A stretch of 64,000 nt of DNA from Tetramitus jugosus (lineage: Eukaryota; Heterolobosea; Eutetramitea; Acrasida; Vahlkampfiidae), in assembly GCA_937625935.1 (NCBI GenBank), contig OW569360.1, positions 248,001 to 312,000 on the forward strand, written 5' to 3'. This document shows positions 11,590 to 20,967 of this stretch, one piece after another. The first letter of the stretch is position 1. Each line of letters opens with the position of its first letter. Below the pieces are notes generated by a model. It searched no databases and was not told the origin of the DNA. It saw only the letters and a program-made list of their open reading frames with translations. The position numbers and the translations under genes are program-made.

Positions 11590-12318
11590 ATGAGTCAACA
11601 GCACGAACAACGAGTGGCAAGAGCCAAAAAATCATGCAAAATTCCATTTGACTCCAGCGTGGTTCCCAAAGAGCTATACGATGAAGTATTGAAATGCATT
11701 GTTTCCAATGTGAAGATGGGTCCTTTCAAGGCTACATCGGGAGTCGAACTGGCTTACTACCTCAATGCCAGCACAAACTTTCTGGACAAGAATGCCGCTC
11801 CTAAAATTGTCGAAATCATGGCAGTGTACATTGAGCACTACATTCGACCATTGGTGACTAAAATTGAAGAACAACCATTTTTGTGTGTTGGTATGGAGGT
11901 TGCTGGTGGAATGCTGGTTTGTCAATTGGCCAGTGCTGGTCACTCGACCATGAATGCACTCATGGATTACACCTATATAAGAAAAGATAGGAAGTTAACG
12001 GGAACACAGCAACAATTGGAGGGACCACTCAAGTACACGAGCAGAACTGCCAACAGTCCAGTATTGAAGGCACTGTGGGTGGATGATGCTCTGAGCACTG
12101 GATCCAGCATGCTGGATGGTATTAAGCTTTTGAAGCGAGAGTATAACATTGAAGTGGTAGCAGCACTCTATCTGGTTGATCGTAGTGCAGATCGTGTCAA
12201 CCTCAGTGATCAATATCAAAAGCTCGCAGATGAAGCATTTGACAACATTCAAGTCTTTGCCATCTACGACTTGCAAGAAGTGGACGAAATTGTTCACCAA
12301 CAAAAGACCGCCAAATAA
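11590..12318 (+). CDS. Orotate-phosphoribosyltransferase-like PRTase
   Basis: Single exon, 242 aa. The PRPP-binding motif is VDDALSTGSS (about residues 158-167), followed by a beta strand ending LVDRSADR. Upstream, MGPFKATSGVELAYYLN resembles the OPRT N-terminal pattern (G-F-x-L-x-SG-x-x-S-x-Y-x-x-N), and YIRKDRKLTGTQQQLEG resembles the RKxxKxxGxxxxxxG catalytic loop. OPRT joins orotate to PRPP in de novo pyrimidine synthesis. Here it stands alone, without an OMP decarboxylase domain as in bifunctional UMPS. Some loop residues differ from textbook OPRT, so the substrate is not certain. The 5' leader is about 200 nt after FEN1. Confidence 0.72.
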   Translation: MSQQHEQRVARAKKSCKIPFDSSVVPKELYDEVLKCIVSNVKMGPFKATSGVELAYYLNASTNFLDKNAAPKIVEIMAVYIEHYIRPLVTKIEEQPFLCVGMEVAGGMLVCQLASAGHSTMNALMDYTYIRKDRKLTGTQQQLEGPLKYTSRTANSPVLKALWVDDALSTGSSMLDGIKLLKREYNIEVVAALYLVDRSADRVNLSDQYQKLADEAFDNIQVFAIYDLQEVDEIVHQQKTAK

Positions 12319-12463
12319 ATGATGGACCGGAAAATCTTCACCGAACCGATTGAATTCAACAATATTCCTGAACAAGCAAAAACGAGCACAAAAAAAATTG
12401 CAAGTCCACACAAAATCACATCGAGCATTCACACAACATTGACACGGACAACAGCAATTCATC

Positions 12464-13294
12464 ATGGCCCAAAAAAGAAGAAGAGACAATAAATCGCAAA
12501 AAGCGACCGAAGAACACGCATCAAAGAAAAAGAGGCAAGTCATAGAGGAAGATGCGATAAGCAGCAGTGAAGATGAACAACCAACAACAACCGACAACTA
12601 TGACAGCAACAGTGAAGACGAAAACGATGCAAACCATTACAACAATGATGACAGCAGCGATGACGATGACAATGATGAATACGATGTCGATCAATTCAAT
12701 AATGATCATAGTAGTGATGATGAAGAAGTCAATGATGATGAAGAAGCTGAAGAAATTATGAAATTCCAGGAGAAGCACATGAAGAAGATTGAACACAGAA
12801 TGCCTGGTTATCACAAGAGACTACAAAAGGAGGCACAGAAAGATGAGGGCGAAGAGCTCGTAGTGATTCCAAAATTACCGGCATTTGATGACGATAGGAC
12901 AAGGAAGCAATTCTCTGAAAATGTCGCACGTATTCTCTCATCAAAAATACCGGAGAAGAGCAAGTGGCCTTTCCCAAGTGCAAAATTACCTGTTCTCGTA
13001 TTGGCCAAGGGTAAAGCCAAGCAATTGATCAATGTAACCAAGGAGACAAAACAAGCTGACAGAGAACGTTCTGACAAGCATTCGGAAAATGAATTGATTT
13101 TGAATAGAAATCACATACTTCCATCGTTTGAGACCATGGGACTTGAGAAGGATTTGAGAGAAGTGGCAACAAGAGGTGTTGTGAAGCTGTTGAACCAAGT
13201 GGTACAACACAGAAGAAGAGACGATCAAGAGGAAGAAGCTGTGGATGACTATGCAATCCTAAGAAAATTCACAAAGTCTGGCAGGAAAAAGTAA
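12464..13294 (+). CDS. RRP15: RRP15-like ribosome biogenesis protein
   Basis: Single exon, 276 aa. The first 110 residues are basic and then strongly acidic (Asp/Glu/Asn/Ser tracts), usual for nucleolar factors. The Rrp15p domain follows: FSENVARILSSKIPEKSK, then LPVLVLAKGKAK, and the hallmark LREVATRGVVKLLNQV near residue 225. Rrp15 acts in 60S pre-rRNA processing in the nucleolus. The protein ends soon after, at KFTKSGRKK, shorter than animal proteins, which continue with another short helical segment. The gene is 146 nt downstream of the OPRT-like gene on the same strand. Confidence 0.85.
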   Translation: MAQKRRRDNKSQKATEEHASKKKRQVIEEDAISSSEDEQPTTTDNYDSNSEDENDANHYNNDDSSDDDDNDEYDVDQFNNDHSSDDEEVNDDEEAEEIMKFQEKHMKKIEHRMPGYHKRLQKEAQKDEGEELVVIPKLPAFDDDRTRKQFSENVARILSSKIPEKSKWPFPSAKLPVLVLAKGKAKQLINVTKETKQADRERSDKHSENELILNRNHILPSFETMGLEKDLREVATRGVVKLLNQVVQHRRRDDQEEEAVDDYAILRKFTKSGRKK

Positions 13295-13574
13295 GTGAAA
13301 AAAAACAACACACAGTGTAAATGTTCCATTCCGTAAAGTTCTTTTCTGTTCCACCCATCGACATGCATTTCCCCGTCGTACCAAGAAATACCATACCCCG
13401 ACTGCCAAATACTTGGTACCGGTGCCAACAAAACCCAAGTACCAGCCACAACCTCCATACCATACCAACGCACCAATGGCAATACATAAAAAGCGCTGTC
13501 ATAGTGTCACAGTCAACACCAAAAAACACAACCAACACCTAGGTAACTAACTAACACCAAAGATCAAGCACAAG

Positions 13575-14084
13575 ATGATGTACGCATATCCACAACCTCC
13601 ACAACCTGCCTACTACCAGTTCTGCACACTTGATCACCAAAGGCAATGTGTGATTGTGGTAGTCGATGCACAATCTCAACAGGTGAGAATGATGATCCCA
13701 TTCTGGCAGTATATCCAGCTGTGGAGATGGATATTTCCCAGCAACACCATTGCTACAATGCTCTACCACCAACAGCAGCAGCAGCAGCAACAATTGACAT
13801 TACAAGTTCAACAAGCACAGCAAGAAGAAGAAGCAGAACAACAAGATGAAGTGTTAGGCTACACGGAGGAAGAAGAGAATGAGGTTGATGCTGAAGAGGA
13901 GGCTCAACAGCCAAGCTTCTTTTCACATGCAAGTCCATCAGCACAACCAGTTGCAACTCCAGTGCTTCAAGAGATGACGGATAATTATGGCATCTCTGAC
14001 GACTTTCTCTGTGACCAGGAGGATGAGATCATGGTAGCTGGCAAGGGTAAGGATGTGAGCGAAGATGATGACTTCCTCAACTAG
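13575..14084 (+). CDS. Gln-rich acidic protein of unknown function
   Basis: Single exon, 169 aa, with an ATG pair at 13575/13578 and followed by AATAAA at 14160. I do not recognise it. An aromatic and hydrophobic N-terminal part (Pro/Gln/Tyr at 5-15, then MMIPFWQYIQLWRWIF at about 39-54) leads into a Gln tract, a Glu-rich segment, and an acidic C-terminus ending SEDDDFLN. No signal peptide is evident. The composition suggests an intrinsically disordered protein with one short hydrophobic helix. The reading frame and poly(A) signal make it likely real, but low complexity limits certainty. Confidence 0.6.
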   Translation: MMYAYPQPPQPAYYQFCTLDHQRQCVIVVVDAQSQQVRMMIPFWQYIQLWRWIFPSNTIATMLYHQQQQQQQQLTLQVQQAQQEEEAEQQDEVLGYTEEEENEVDAEEEAQQPSFFSHASPSAQPVATPVLQEMTDNYGISDDFLCDQEDEIMVAGKGKDVSEDDDFLN

Positions 14085-14265
14085 AATGGGATTCATCCCA
14101 ACCCATGTAATGTAATAATACTAAGATCCGTGAAGTGCAAATGGCACGAACAAATTTTGAATAAAGCCAAAGTTGCTTTGATTCAACAGCTGTTTCTTTC
14201 GCCTCACACAAAAAAAAACCGGAAATCACACATAAAAAAAACAACTGCGAGACAACAGCAACACA

Positions 14266-15534
14266 ATGAGTGATGAGAATGATCGTGTCGAATTTGATGA
14301 GGAAGAAGACGAAGCAACCAATTCTTCCTCTCGTCTAAGAAGAAACAATGATGATCATCTCGATGATGATGATGATGAAAATGACAGTGAAAATGAATCA
14401 ACAACCAAACAACAACAACGAACATCAAAAAGCATCAAGTACAGTTCTGATGAAGAACAAGGCAACACTACACCACCAGTGGCCAACAACACTCGTTCTG
14501 ACACTGTGTCCTTGGCTGATATTTTCGGATCAGACGACGAAGATGAAGAGAGTGATGATAGGCAATCATCAAGAGGTGGTGCATCAATGATGGACGCATC
14601 ATCAGTGTCAGGAGACATGATGATGATGGTGGGAGACTATGGTAGAAGAGGAATTTCTCAAGTGACCACTCAAGAGATTCCACCTGTTCAGGACATTCCA
14701 TCCAAGGGCCTTCTTTTGTTCAAGTTGCCTGGTGCGTTGAAGTTTGAGCCTAGAATCTATTCTAGAGAACAAATTATCATGTCTGCTGCAGAGTCACAGG
14801 ACTCTTCTACAAACTTTAGAAACACGTCGACTGTGCGATGGAGAAAAGACCCTGAAACCAATGAAAAACAGTCCAATACTCGCATTGTAAAGTGGAGTGA
14901 TGGATCGTTTACACTCCATGTCGGAGATGAAGTATTTGATATGAATGCGAGAGAGACGAGAAATGATCATGCACACTTGTACAATCGGTTAACAAACAAT
15001 GTAATTTATGGACAGGGAAAGTTTACAAAACGTTTGACTTTCCAACCAAGTACATCTAGAATGATTGCTATACAAGCATCTAACAAGAGGAAGGCTCAAC
15101 AAGTGTTAGAGAACAAGAGAAGTGCAAAGCTGACATTCTTTGCTGTGAATCCAGATCATGAAGAAGTGGTTGCATCGAGTGCAAGTAAGAAGCAAGGTGG
15201 AAGAGGTGTAGGAAGACAGAGATCCGATAGAGAAACAAAGAGCAAGCGTAATATTAACAATGCAAGGCTATCGAACAAGTTGTTGGAAGAAGGATTTGAA
15301 TCTGATGAGGATGATGAAGCTGGTGAAGGTAACATTGGCGCAATGAAGAAGAAGTACAAGAAACAAGCCAAGAAACGATACTCTGACGATGAAGAAGAAG
15401 ATGATGATGATGAAAAGGAGGGACTGTACGACGAGGAAGAAGAAGACGAAGAGGAGGAAGAAGAAGCCAACTACAGTGAGAGTGAGGAGGAGGATGATTC
15501 CTACCGCCGTTCCAAGAAGAAGCCAAGACGTTAA
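14266..15534 (+). CDS. LEO1: LEO1, Paf1-complex subunit
   Basis: Single exon, 422 aa. The conserved Leo1 core spans about residues 145-290: GLLLFKLPGALKFEP, then STVRWRKDPETNEKQ, NTRIVKWSDGSFTLHVGDE and KRLTFQPSTSRM, collinear with the animal and fungal core. The N-terminal 110 residues and the last 90 are Asp/Glu/Ser-rich, as in other LEO1 proteins; the tail ends in Lys/Arg (SKKKPRR), a likely nuclear signal. LEO1 pairs with PAF1 and links elongating RNA polymerase II to histone modification. Confidence 0.93.
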   Translation: MSDENDRVEFDEEEDEATNSSSRLRRNNDDHLDDDDDENDSENESTTKQQQRTSKSIKYSSDEEQGNTTPPVANNTRSDTVSLADIFGSDDEDEESDDRQSSRGGASMMDASSVSGDMMMMVGDYGRRGISQVTTQEIPPVQDIPSKGLLLFKLPGALKFEPRIYSREQIIMSAAESQDSSTNFRNTSTVRWRKDPETNEKQSNTRIVKWSDGSFTLHVGDEVFDMNARETRNDHAHLYNRLTNNVIYGQGKFTKRLTFQPSTSRMIAIQASNKRKAQQVLENKRSAKLTFFAVNPDHEEVVASSASKKQGGRGVGRQRSDRETKSKRNINNARLSNKLLEEGFESDEDDEAGEGNIGAMKKKYKKQAKKRYSDDEEEDDDDEKEGLYDEEEEDEEEEEEANYSESEEEDDSYRRSKKKPRR

Positions 15535-15735
15535 ACATCATCCATGACCAATAAATAACAACTGAAATAGCATCTGAAGGAACCACTCGGCGAGAGGACT
15601 TTTACCATTAGTTCCCACCAAAAAATTGGGTTCCACCATAAAGTGGAAACAAAATTATTATTTCTGACAGCTTTTTTGCTTCGAGAATTCACCCCACACA
15701 ACAACAAGCAGTAGAAAGAAATTACGAAGATAAAG

Positions 15736-17127
15736 ATGCCAAAGAGAGCAACAGCCCCTGTCAAATACGCAGAAGAAGACTATGATACCGAGGAAGAAAC
15801 CAACAATATCAACTCCTCTGATGATGAAAGTGATGAAGGTTCTTCAAGAAAGAAAGCAAAGCTAAGTCAAGAGCAGTTGGGCACTTGGTCCGAATTGTTT
15901 GGTGGCTCCCTCATTCAATTCACCTATGCCGGATTCAATACCAAGGATCTACTTTCAACATCTGCTGCATCGTCATCTTCTACTGGTGATGATGAAGGCA
16001 CAGGTAGCAGTGGTGGTGGTGGTGTTGGAAGCAGCAGTGGAGGCAATATGATCAAGGTTGCTGGCTTTGATTTCGATAGTACTCTTGTAAACACAAAGAG
16101 TGGTCGTGCATTTGCTACTGGACCAAGTGATTGGGTTGTTTGGGACAAGTCCGTTGCTGCAAAGTTGAAATCTGCTCAGAACAATGGTTATCTGTTGGTT
16201 ATTTTCACAAATCAAAATGGTATTGCAAAGGGCAAGTTGACCGTAAGGGCACTCAAGGAGAGATTAGAAGGTTTCATGAGACATGTGGGCACAGATTTAA
16301 AGTTTTTGATCTTTGCTGCACCTAATGAAGATCACTTTAGAAAGCCTTCCACTGGCATGTGGAATCACTTGAGAGAACAAGTGTTGAAAGGATTGTCAAT
16401 TGATATGGGTTCTTCAATCTATGTCGGCGATGCTGCAGGAAGACCCAAGGATTGGGCAAAGGGAAAGAAGAAGGATCACTCGTGTGGTGACAGAAAATTT
16501 GCTCTAAATGTTGGTATTCAGTTCGCAACACCAGAAGCTTACTTTTGGGGACACAAGGAGTACACCAAGTGGACACTTCAAGGATTCGATATCAAGAGCC
16601 TGCACAATACCAAAGTTGAACCATACAAGGCCGAGGATCTCATCTCAGAGAAACAAGAGGTTGTTATGTTCGTTGGTTTTCCAGCTTCAGGCAAGAGTAC
16701 GTTTTTCAAGCGTTACTTTGAGCCAAATGGGTACCAACATGTTAATCGAGACACGCTGAAGACTCCAGCAGCCTGTCTCAAGGCATGCGTTGCAGCACTG
16801 GAAAAAGGAAAGAGTGTTGTGATTGATAACACCAATCCAGATGCGGCATCCAGAGAGAGTTATATTGATGCTGCCAAAGAACATAATGTCCCAGTCAGGT
16901 GCTTCCGATTCAACACAAGCGAAGAATTAGCAAAACATTTGAATGTGTATCGTGAGAATAAGACCAGAGGCCAACACAAGCATGTACCTGGTGTTGCCTA
17001 TAACATGTACAAGAAGAAGTTTGATGAGCCAAAAACTTCTGAAGGTTTCTCAGAAGTTAGACAAATCAACTTTATTCCAGTGGTGACCGAAGACAAGGCA
17101 AACAGCTCATTCTATCACTATACTTAA
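15736..17127 (+). CDS. PNKP: Bifunctional polynucleotide phosphatase/kinase, without FHA domain
   Basis: Single exon, 463 aa. The 3'-phosphatase (HAD) domain begins at GFDFDSTLVNTKSGRAF (about 113) and has VIFTNQNGIAKGKL, FRKPSTGMWNHL and YVGDAAGRP. The 5'-kinase domain has Walker A GFPASGKSTF (about 313), then HVNRDTL and IDNTNPDAASR. The two catalytic parts align closely with animal PNKP, which makes 5'-phosphate and 3'-hydroxyl ends for strand-break repair. The N-terminal FHA domain that docks XRCC1/XRCC4 is replaced by about 110 residues of Ser/Gly/Asp-rich sequence. Start at ATG 15736 with AAAG context. The stop is 8 nt from that of the convergent gene. Confidence 0.96.
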   Translation: MPKRATAPVKYAEEDYDTEEETNNINSSDDESDEGSSRKKAKLSQEQLGTWSELFGGSLIQFTYAGFNTKDLLSTSAASSSSTGDDEGTGSSGGGGVGSSSGGNMIKVAGFDFDSTLVNTKSGRAFATGPSDWVVWDKSVAAKLKSAQNNGYLLVIFTNQNGIAKGKLTVRALKERLEGFMRHVGTDLKFLIFAAPNEDHFRKPSTGMWNHLREQVLKGLSIDMGSSIYVGDAAGRPKDWAKGKKKDHSCGDRKFALNVGIQFATPEAYFWGHKEYTKWTLQGFDIKSLHNTKVEPYKAEDLISEKQEVVMFVGFPASGKSTFFKRYFEPNGYQHVNRDTLKTPAACLKACVAALEKGKSVVIDNTNPDAASRESYIDAAKEHNVPVRCFRFNTSEELAKHLNVYRENKTRGQHKHVPGVAYNMYKKKFDEPKTSEGFSEVRQINFIPVVTEDKANSSFYHYT

Positions 17128-17135
17128 TATGTACA

Positions 17136-18278
17136 CTATTTGTGAATGATTTGAGATAAAAGAGCACTCACTCGCTCCACTTCGATATCATACTCTTCCT
17201 CTTCTTCACCCACGGACAACAAGAGCTGTCGTCTCTTCTGTCGGTCACTCTGGCTCCTCTTGCTCAGAATACCCAATTGTGGGTAAACGTTGTTGGTTCG
17301 AATCGTTCTTTTGCCAACATCATACCACTTGCGTTCTCTATTTGTTGTTGCGGCCATGTGAATCGGATCTTCGTCAAACTCTTGAAAGATTGAGTTATTA
17401 ATCTCTCTGTAGTACTCATCTTTCTCTATGGGTCCCCACAAATATGACCGAACAAAACGAGTCAAGGTATCGTTCTCAGCGTCAATATCAGCTTGACTTC
17501 GCCTGTTCAATATCTTCAAGTTATGTTCAATATTCACAGCATCCAAAACACATTCGTCATACAATTGCTGAATTTCATCAAAGTCCCGAATCAAGTGAAA
17601 ACTGGGAACAGGTTTCCTCGAATCCACTTCTTCATTATCACCCATCGTAAAGGTATCTGGTTGAATCATGTGTCTATTATCCAGAGTAAACAACAAATAA
17701 TCCAATCGCTTCTTGTTAAACTCGTGCCTCCGTCGATTCATTTCAATTTCATGCCTCACCTTTCTGATCCTGCGAGACTTGCTTCTGTTTTGCAACAATA
17801 CTGCACCGCCACTGGCACCAGGTGCTCTCCGACTTGAAGAACCAGACACTGCTGCTGTTCGTGCCAACTCTGTTGTCGTATCAATTTCAAATGCAGTCTT
17901 GTGAACTCTTTGAATGTGAGATATCAAGTCATTCACACTGATACTCGGTGCAGTAAATCGAGAATGGTTATCTGATGCATCATCCACCAAGCTTGGAGCA
18001 AAATCGTGTTCATTTACATGATGATTCCGAAAGTACCATTCATCGGAATTGGAACCAATCGGTTCCCACCGAGGATCCAAAGGCATTTCAACCATCTCTA
18101 CTCTGTTGTCGTCATTTTCGTTCCATGCCGTGGAGACCAAGTCAGAGAATGCTTGAGCAATCGATCGCAGCATGATTTTCGCTTGCTCTATGTTTGTTTT
18201 CACAAGAATTTTTTTGTTGTGTCCCACATGATTTGTTTCCAGCGACACACCAATCGAACAAGTAATGTTTCCATCCAC
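17136..18278 (-). CDS. Unknown protein with a basic helical core
   Basis: Up to 380 aa. I do not recognise a family. The frame opens with GTG at 18278 after a stop; the first in-frame ATG is 18173 (MLRSIAQAF). The residues between them look protein-like, so either an upstream exon is missing from my model or translation starts at 18173. Visible features: a Ser/Ala/Gly stretch (about 143-160), a strongly basic helix SRRIRKVRHEIEMNRRRHE followed by FNKKRLDYLLF, a predicted helical segment near 240-265, and an acidic run EEEEEYD before the C-terminus. Tail-to-tail with PNKP, only 8 nt apart. Confidence 0.7.
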   Translation of the reverse strand: MDGNITCSIGVSLETNHVGHNKKILVKTNIEQAKIMLRSIAQAFSDLVSTAWNENDDNRVEMVEMPLDPRWEPIGSNSDEWYFRNHHVNEHDFAPSLVDDASDNHSRFTAPSISVNDLISHIQRVHKTAFEIDTTTELARTAAVSGSSSRRAPGASGGAVLLQNRSKSRRIRKVRHEIEMNRRRHEFNKKRLDYLLFTLDNRHMIQPDTFTMGDNEEVDSRKPVPSFHLIRDFDEIQQLYDECVLDAVNIEHNLKILNRRSQADIDAENDTLTRFVRSYLWGPIEKDEYYREINNSIFQEFDEDPIHMAATTNRERKWYDVGKRTIRTNNVYPQLGILSKRSQSDRQKRRQLLLSVGEEEEEYDIEVERVSALLSQIIHK

Positions 18279-18534
18279 TCTCTCCTCTTGTCAAAATTCA
18301 AATAACAAAATGATGTTTATTAAACCATAGATCTGTTCTGAGACGAATTGAGGAGAACATAGCCTAACTGATTACCATTTTGCTGCAACTTTTCTTGGTT
18401 CCAAAAAAAGCCCACAATTCCATCATCATCCCTGCATTCTCCATCTACGACATCCACCAACAAACGAAAAGTTTTCATTCTTTTGGCGAACAATCAAAAA
18501 AAAAAATAATACAAAAACAAGAACAACAACAACC

Positions 18535-19635
18535 ATGGATCTACCAACCATCACCACCACATCTGCCACCGCACATCATCATCATCATCATCGTCATCAT
18601 CACACAAACACCAACACAAATCAACCAGTGTTGGATCCCACACTCGTGCCCACTGGTCCACTCACATCCATCACTGACATTGGATTCGTCGAGGATCAAA
18701 ATGCCAGATTCAGAAAAACAATGGAAGATGGTCATGCAATGATTGATGGATTCCGAGGTGTTTCACACGATGGTTTCTTTGCCATTTATGATGGTCATGG
18801 TGGTAAGGCCGCAGTGACCCATGTTCAAAAAATGTTTCACAAGATTTTTGAAGATGAGATGAACATGTTGGATGGGCATAGTAGTACTCATCAGAGTACA
18901 ATTGTTGGTGATGTCAATGAGAGAATTCGATTGACTCATGCAGCGTTCATGAGTACCTATAGACGAATGGATGAAGAGTTGAAGGAAGCTCTCTACAATG
19001 GCACTACTGCCATCACTTGTTATCTCACTAGAGATTTCACAACAACAACAACAGCAACAACTAACAAAAATGATAATAACAACAATAATAACAATGATAA
19101 TAATAATGAAAGTAATGAAAATGATGATAAAAAAACAAACAACAATTATGATCAATTGTTGTTCACATCCAACTGTGGTGATGCACGTGTGGTTCTATCA
19201 CAGAATGGACAAGCTCATCGACTCACATTTGATCACAAGGCAAGTGAGGCATCAGAGGTGCAACGCATTAGAGATTCACACGGATTTGTCGCATTCAACA
19301 GAGTCAATGGTATATTGGCTGTTACGAGAGCATTGGGTGACTATGCAATGAAACAGTGGGTCATATCCGAACCATATCAATCATGCTTTAGAATACCAGC
19401 AAAGACGAATCGTAGCACAAGTAATAACAATAATAATAATGACGCTGATGATTTTTTGATTTTGGCATGTGATGGACTGTGGGATGTTTTTGAAGATCAG
19501 GAATGTGTGGATTTTGTGAGTCATTTGTTCCAACAGCATCGCATGTCTGCTCAAGATGCAGCACAGAAACTGTTGCACAAATCGTTGGAGAAGGGTAGCA
19601 CGGACAATATTTCGATCATGGTGATCAAGTTGTGA
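18535..19635 (+). CDS. PP2C-family Ser/Thr protein phosphatase
   Basis: Single exon, 366 aa. After a Thr/His-rich N-terminus (a ten-residue His-dominated run near residues 17-27), the PP2C fold begins with ARFRKTMEDGHAM (about 58) and FAIYDGHGGKAA (about 81-92). Metal-binding Asp residues also appear in NCGDARVVL, ACDGLWDVFEDQE (about 316) and GSTDNISIMVI at the end. These Mg/Mn-dependent enzymes reverse stress and signalling phosphorylation. An Asn/Asp-rich insert of about 35 residues (about 178-210) interrupts a surface loop. The exact orthologue cannot be set from sequence alone. Confidence 0.93.
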   Translation: MDLPTITTTSATAHHHHHHRHHHTNTNTNQPVLDPTLVPTGPLTSITDIGFVEDQNARFRKTMEDGHAMIDGFRGVSHDGFFAIYDGHGGKAAVTHVQKMFHKIFEDEMNMLDGHSSTHQSTIVGDVNERIRLTHAAFMSTYRRMDEELKEALYNGTTAITCYLTRDFTTTTTATTNKNDNNNNNNNDNNNESNENDDKKTNNNYDQLLFTSNCGDARVVLSQNGQAHRLTFDHKASEASEVQRIRDSHGFVAFNRVNGILAVTRALGDYAMKQWVISEPYQSCFRIPAKTNRSTSNNNNNNDADDFLILACDGLWDVFEDQECVDFVSHLFQQHRMSAQDAAQKLLHKSLEKGSTDNISIMVIKL

Positions 19636-19852
19636 AACTGTTCATGCAAGCTTGTGTTGTGTGATGTGATACAACATGGTGGAAGGAATGGAAAGGATGA
19701 TTCTAGGACACAAACAACAAATGAACAAATCTATTAAACGCAAGAGAATCAATCGACAACAAAACAGTATCAAAAAGCTCTCGACAGAAGAAGAAAAAGT
19801 CTCTCTCTTGTTTCGTGGTAGTACTACAATTGATGATGATCCTTTTTATTGT

Positions 19853-20773
19853 TTAGAAGGAGAAGATGTGATCTCTGGTAAACTTCAAGTCAGTCAAGTG
19901 CTTCTTCATGACATTGATCATTGGCAGAGGACCGCACAACAAAATCTTTGAGTCGGCAGATGGCTTTGGCAAATGTTCATCAATGTGGTCAGCAGTGATG
20001 AATCCTCTGCCCATCTTCCATGCTTCTGAAGCATTGTTCAACACGTGATACACCTTAAAGTTGTGATACTTGGATGCCAAGGCATCAATATCCTCTCTCA
20101 AAATGATGTCATCCTCAGTTATATTACCATAGAGCAATGTAATCTTTGTGGAGTCGTCAGAGTGCTTCAAAACTTCCTTGATGACTTGCAACATTGGAGT
20201 AATGCCTGATCCACCAGCAATCATACCAATCTCCTTAAACTTGTTCTTCTCATAGACAAATCTGCCACTTGGTCCTTGAACTTCAATCTCATCACCCACC
20301 TTCAACTTGTCAAACACTTGACCAGTCATCTTTCCCTGTGGGTAAATCTTGATGACCAAGTCAAAGTATCCCTTGTCATCATTGGTGCTAGTAGGTGTGT
20401 AACTTCTCAATATTGGCTCTGGTTCGTTTGGTAGTTGAGCTCTGATACGAATGTGTTGACCAATTGGCAATCCCAAGGAGTCTTCTGGATTTGGAAGGCG
20501 GAAGCGGAATAATTTGACGGGGAATTGAACGGATTCACCCTTGGTCAAAAGTTCAATCTTTTCGAGCTTAAACTTGCGGAATTCTTCCTTGTGCAAAACA
20601 GTGCTGACTTGAACGGTGGATGGAGTAGTGGTCATTGTAGTTGTTGTGTCCTTGTTGGACTTGACGACTGTGGTGGATGACTTGTTGCCGTTGAGGAATG
20701 TACGGACAACGATGATAGCAGTAATTGTGATGGCTGCAATACCAATCACTTTGGTAAGATCTCCGTCGAACAT
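19853..20773 (-). CDS. NADH-cytochrome b5 reductase
   Basis: Single exon, 306 aa. A hydrophobic N-terminal segment (IGIAAITITAIIVVRTFL, about residues 10-28) should anchor it in the outer mitochondrial or ER membrane. The FAD-binding motif RSYTPTS is at about 125, with GKMTGQVFDKLKVGDEIEVQGP after it. The NADH-binding motifs are GGSGITPMLQVI (about 188) and LLCGPLPMINVMKK (about 278), and the protein ends HIFSF, like the family's aromatic terminus. It passes electrons from NADH to cytochrome b5 for desaturation and sterol synthesis. Confidence 0.95.
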   Translation of the reverse strand: MFDGDLTKVIGIAAITITAIIVVRTFLNGNKSSTTVVKSNKDTTTTMTTTPSTVQVSTVLHKEEFRKFKLEKIELLTKGESVQFPVKLFRFRLPNPEDSLGLPIGQHIRIRAQLPNEPEPILRSYTPTSTNDDKGYFDLVIKIYPQGKMTGQVFDKLKVGDEIEVQGPSGRFVYEKNKFKEIGMIAGGSGITPMLQVIKEVLKHSDDSTKITLLYGNITEDDIILREDIDALASKYHNFKVYHVLNNASEAWKMGRGFITADHIDEHLPKPSADSKILLCGPLPMINVMKKHLTDLKFTRDHIFSF

Positions 20774-20967
20774 GGCGCTTTTTGTTTTGTTGTGTTGTTT
20801 TTTTCTTCTCAGTTGAAGGGAAGAATGACATGGCTATTTCCCGTCATCAATTCCCGCATCTCTGGAGAAACTTCACACACTTCCACCAAATGATTGAACA
20901 CCCGAATTTGTTGAACATTCAACATCAAACACCGCACCAAACACAACAGAAAGCAACACAACTAAAA

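Noticed and set aside
11298-11651. Plus-strand frame bridging FEN1 and the OPRT-like gene
   Set aside because: It overlaps the FEN1 tail and the OPRT-like start in another frame and has no motif; both neighbours are complete without it.
15156-15470. Minus-strand Ser-rich frame opposite LEO1, and similar ones opposite RRP15 and the acidic proteins
   Set aside because: GA-rich codons of Asp/Glu/Lys tracts read as Ser/Leu/Phe on the other strand and lack stops by composition. LEO1 and RRP15 on the plus strand explain the sequence.
19676-19951. 91-codon plus-strand frame after PP2C
   Set aside because: It runs antisense into the conserved C-terminus of cytochrome-b5 reductase and reads like 3' UTR. 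No family resemblance.
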